Shown here in pieces: positions 26,855 through 27,564 of a stretch of 27,564 bases of DNA (the stretch's first letter is position 1; the number at the start of each line of letters is the position of its first letter). The translations under genes and the position numbers were made by a program. The notes below the pieces were generated by a model. It worked only from the letters and a program-made list of their open reading frames with translations, made no database searches and was not told where the DNA came from. The DNA lies in the IMG/VR virus record IMGVR_UViG_3300043570_001510, positions 1-27,564 of that record; one strand, written 5' to 3'. The DNA comes from a virus.

Positions 26855-27085
26855 ATGGCAACTCTCAGTATCACAAACAATTTCACCAACGGCACACCTG
26901 CCGTTGCCACAGAAGTTAACACAAACTTTAATGATGTTAAAACTTTTGTTGAAGCATTGGCAGCAGGGACAAACCTTGATGATGGGTCAATTGTTTATAG
27001 CAAACTGGCGGCAGCCACCGTGTCGGCGTTGACTGCTTCTGGTGACAGCGACCAAATCATTTTGGGTTCACAGGTTTTTGGCTGA
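26855..27085 (+). CDS. Short tail-fibre N-terminal-like protein, 76 aa
   Basis: 76 residues starting MATLSITNNFTNGTPAVATEVNTNFNDVKTFVEALAAGTNLDDGSI, a sequence style common at the N terminus of phage tail fibres (FxNGTxAxAxxVNxNFxxV). Here the protein ends soon after, so it is either a small fibre-anchoring protein or a truncated fibre. The stop overlaps the next start (TGATG). Confidence 0.65.
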   Translation: MATLSITNNFTNGTPAVATEVNTNFNDVKTFVEALAAGTNLDDGSIVYSKLAAATVSALTASGDSDQIILGSQVFG

Positions 27086-27255
27086 TGAAAGTCGGCTGGC
27101 AAACACCATTCTTGTCCGTGCTGGTAGGGACCGATAAAGATGCGCTTCAACGCATCTTTTCGTCACTTCAGGCTGAACTTAGTCGGATGCAAAACGAGAT
27201 AGATGTTTTGAAAGATAGAAACACCTTGGGTTATAAGGAACAAACGAGGTATTAA
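27085..27255 (+). CDS. Small coiled-coil protein, 56 aa
   Basis: 56 residues (MKVGWQTPFLSVLVG...) with a helical, probably coiled-coil middle (LQRIFSSLQAELSRMQNEIDVLKD). It starts on the last base of the previous stop (TGATG) and ends just before a GTG start. A 9-bp perfect hairpin (27136-27159) lies inside the coding sequence. No family recognised; probably a virion or tail accessory. Confidence 0.6.
   Translation: MKVGWQTPFLSVLVGTDKDALQRIFSSLQAELSRMQNEIDVLKDRNTLGYKEQTRY
27136..27159 (+). other. 9-bp perfect hairpin inside the coiled-coil gene
   Basis: Arms AAAGATGCG and CGCATCTTT with a 6-nt loop, followed by TT. It looks terminator-like but lies within a reading frame. It could reduce readthrough to downstream genes or be incidental. 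Confidence 0.4.
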
Positions 27256-27256
27256 T

Positions 27257-27564
27257 GTGAGCATGACAGACGCATATAATCAGGATTTTGGGCTGAGCGA
27301 GGCTGCTCAGATTGCTAGGAGACAGAAGCGTTCTATTGCCAATCAGCAGGCTGCCATGTTGGGTCAGCAGCGTGGCTCACGAAACATCGCTGACATCACG
27401 AAGGCTGGCATAAAGGGGTTTAATCCTCAGGTTAGTGCTTATGGTCGCCGTGGTTTGGCTGGACCTAATGTGCAGTCTGGTATCGCTCGTAAGGGTTTAG
27501 AGGATTATGCGGCTGGTATTCAAGCCCGTTTGGGTGCTGAACAGATGTCCATGCAAGATGAGTT
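27257..27564 (+). CDS. Virion-associated protein, N-terminal part (runs off the window)
   Basis: The first 102 complete codons from GTG 27257 (GAGG 7 nt upstream); ATG 27263 is an alternative. Helical, Gln/Ala/Arg-rich: DFGLSEAAQIARRQKRSIANQQAAMLGQQ, then GRRGLAGPNVQSGIARKGLEDYAAGIQARLGAEQ. The GxxxSGI...A...Y motif resembles small phage proteins encoded near podovirus tail genes whose function I do not know. The reading frame is still open at the window edge. Confidence 0.6.
   Translation, partial: MSMTDAYNQDFGLSEAAQIARRQKRSIANQQAAMLGQQRGSRNIADITKAGIKGFNPQVSAYGRRGLAGPNVQSGIARKGLEDYAAGIQARLGAEQMSMQDE

Noticed and set aside
1-27564. CRISPR array, integrase, transposon or insertion sequence
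   Set aside because: No regularly spaced direct repeats, recombinase motifs or terminal inverted repeats with a transposase were seen; the repeats present are short hairpins or low-complexity coding tracts.

Overview
The window looks like part of a tailed-phage genome (Caudoviricetes), most likely a short-tailed, podovirus-like phage of an actinobacterium, probably an uncultured freshwater type. The phage call rests on a complete packaging and head module: small and large terminase, portal, scaffold, major capsid protein, head-tail adaptor and a beta-propeller tail protein. The host guess is an inference from the style of the replication proteins, the actinophage-like HTH and zinc-ribbon proteins, a Thr-rich secreted protein and the moderate G+C. 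I see no integrase, CRISPR array, insertion sequence, rRNA gene or convincing tRNA.

Left arm (1-8272, minus strand): replication and early genes. These are the start of a primase-polymerase, a DnaB-type helicase, a Cas4/RecB-like nuclease, a tightly overlapping run of small DNA-binding and zinc-binding proteins (3421-4405), a DUF3846-like protein, a membrane protein, and a pair made of a MoxR/CobS-like AAA+ ATPase and its probable partner. This arm is unusually rich in short perfect inverted repeats. Many lie exactly over ribosome binding sites, and others form UUCG-loop hairpins between genes, often followed by a TATAAACA element.

Middle (8273-9238): almost 1 kb with no good gene but dense in inverted repeats, flanked by minus-strand genes. 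I read it as a candidate large structured noncoding RNA, comparable in size and setting to the GOLLD/ROOL class, though family membership is unproven. Next come five small minus-strand genes (9239-10596), mostly encoding small basic proteins, and a divergent intergenic region (10597-10757).

Right arm (10758-27564, plus strand): late genes. A small-terminase candidate is followed by fibre-like proteins (including a Gly-rich one), a secreted Thr-rich protein, a lysis cassette (two small membrane proteins, an M15 peptidase, a secreted lysozyme-like protein), the large terminase, portal, scaffold, capsid and a decoration-like protein. Then come a cluster of small basic proteins sharing a GIDDI-like leader, the adaptor, the tail beta-propeller, and short fibre or virion proteins running off the window. 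Genes are packed tightly, very often with a one-base stop/start overlap (TAATG).
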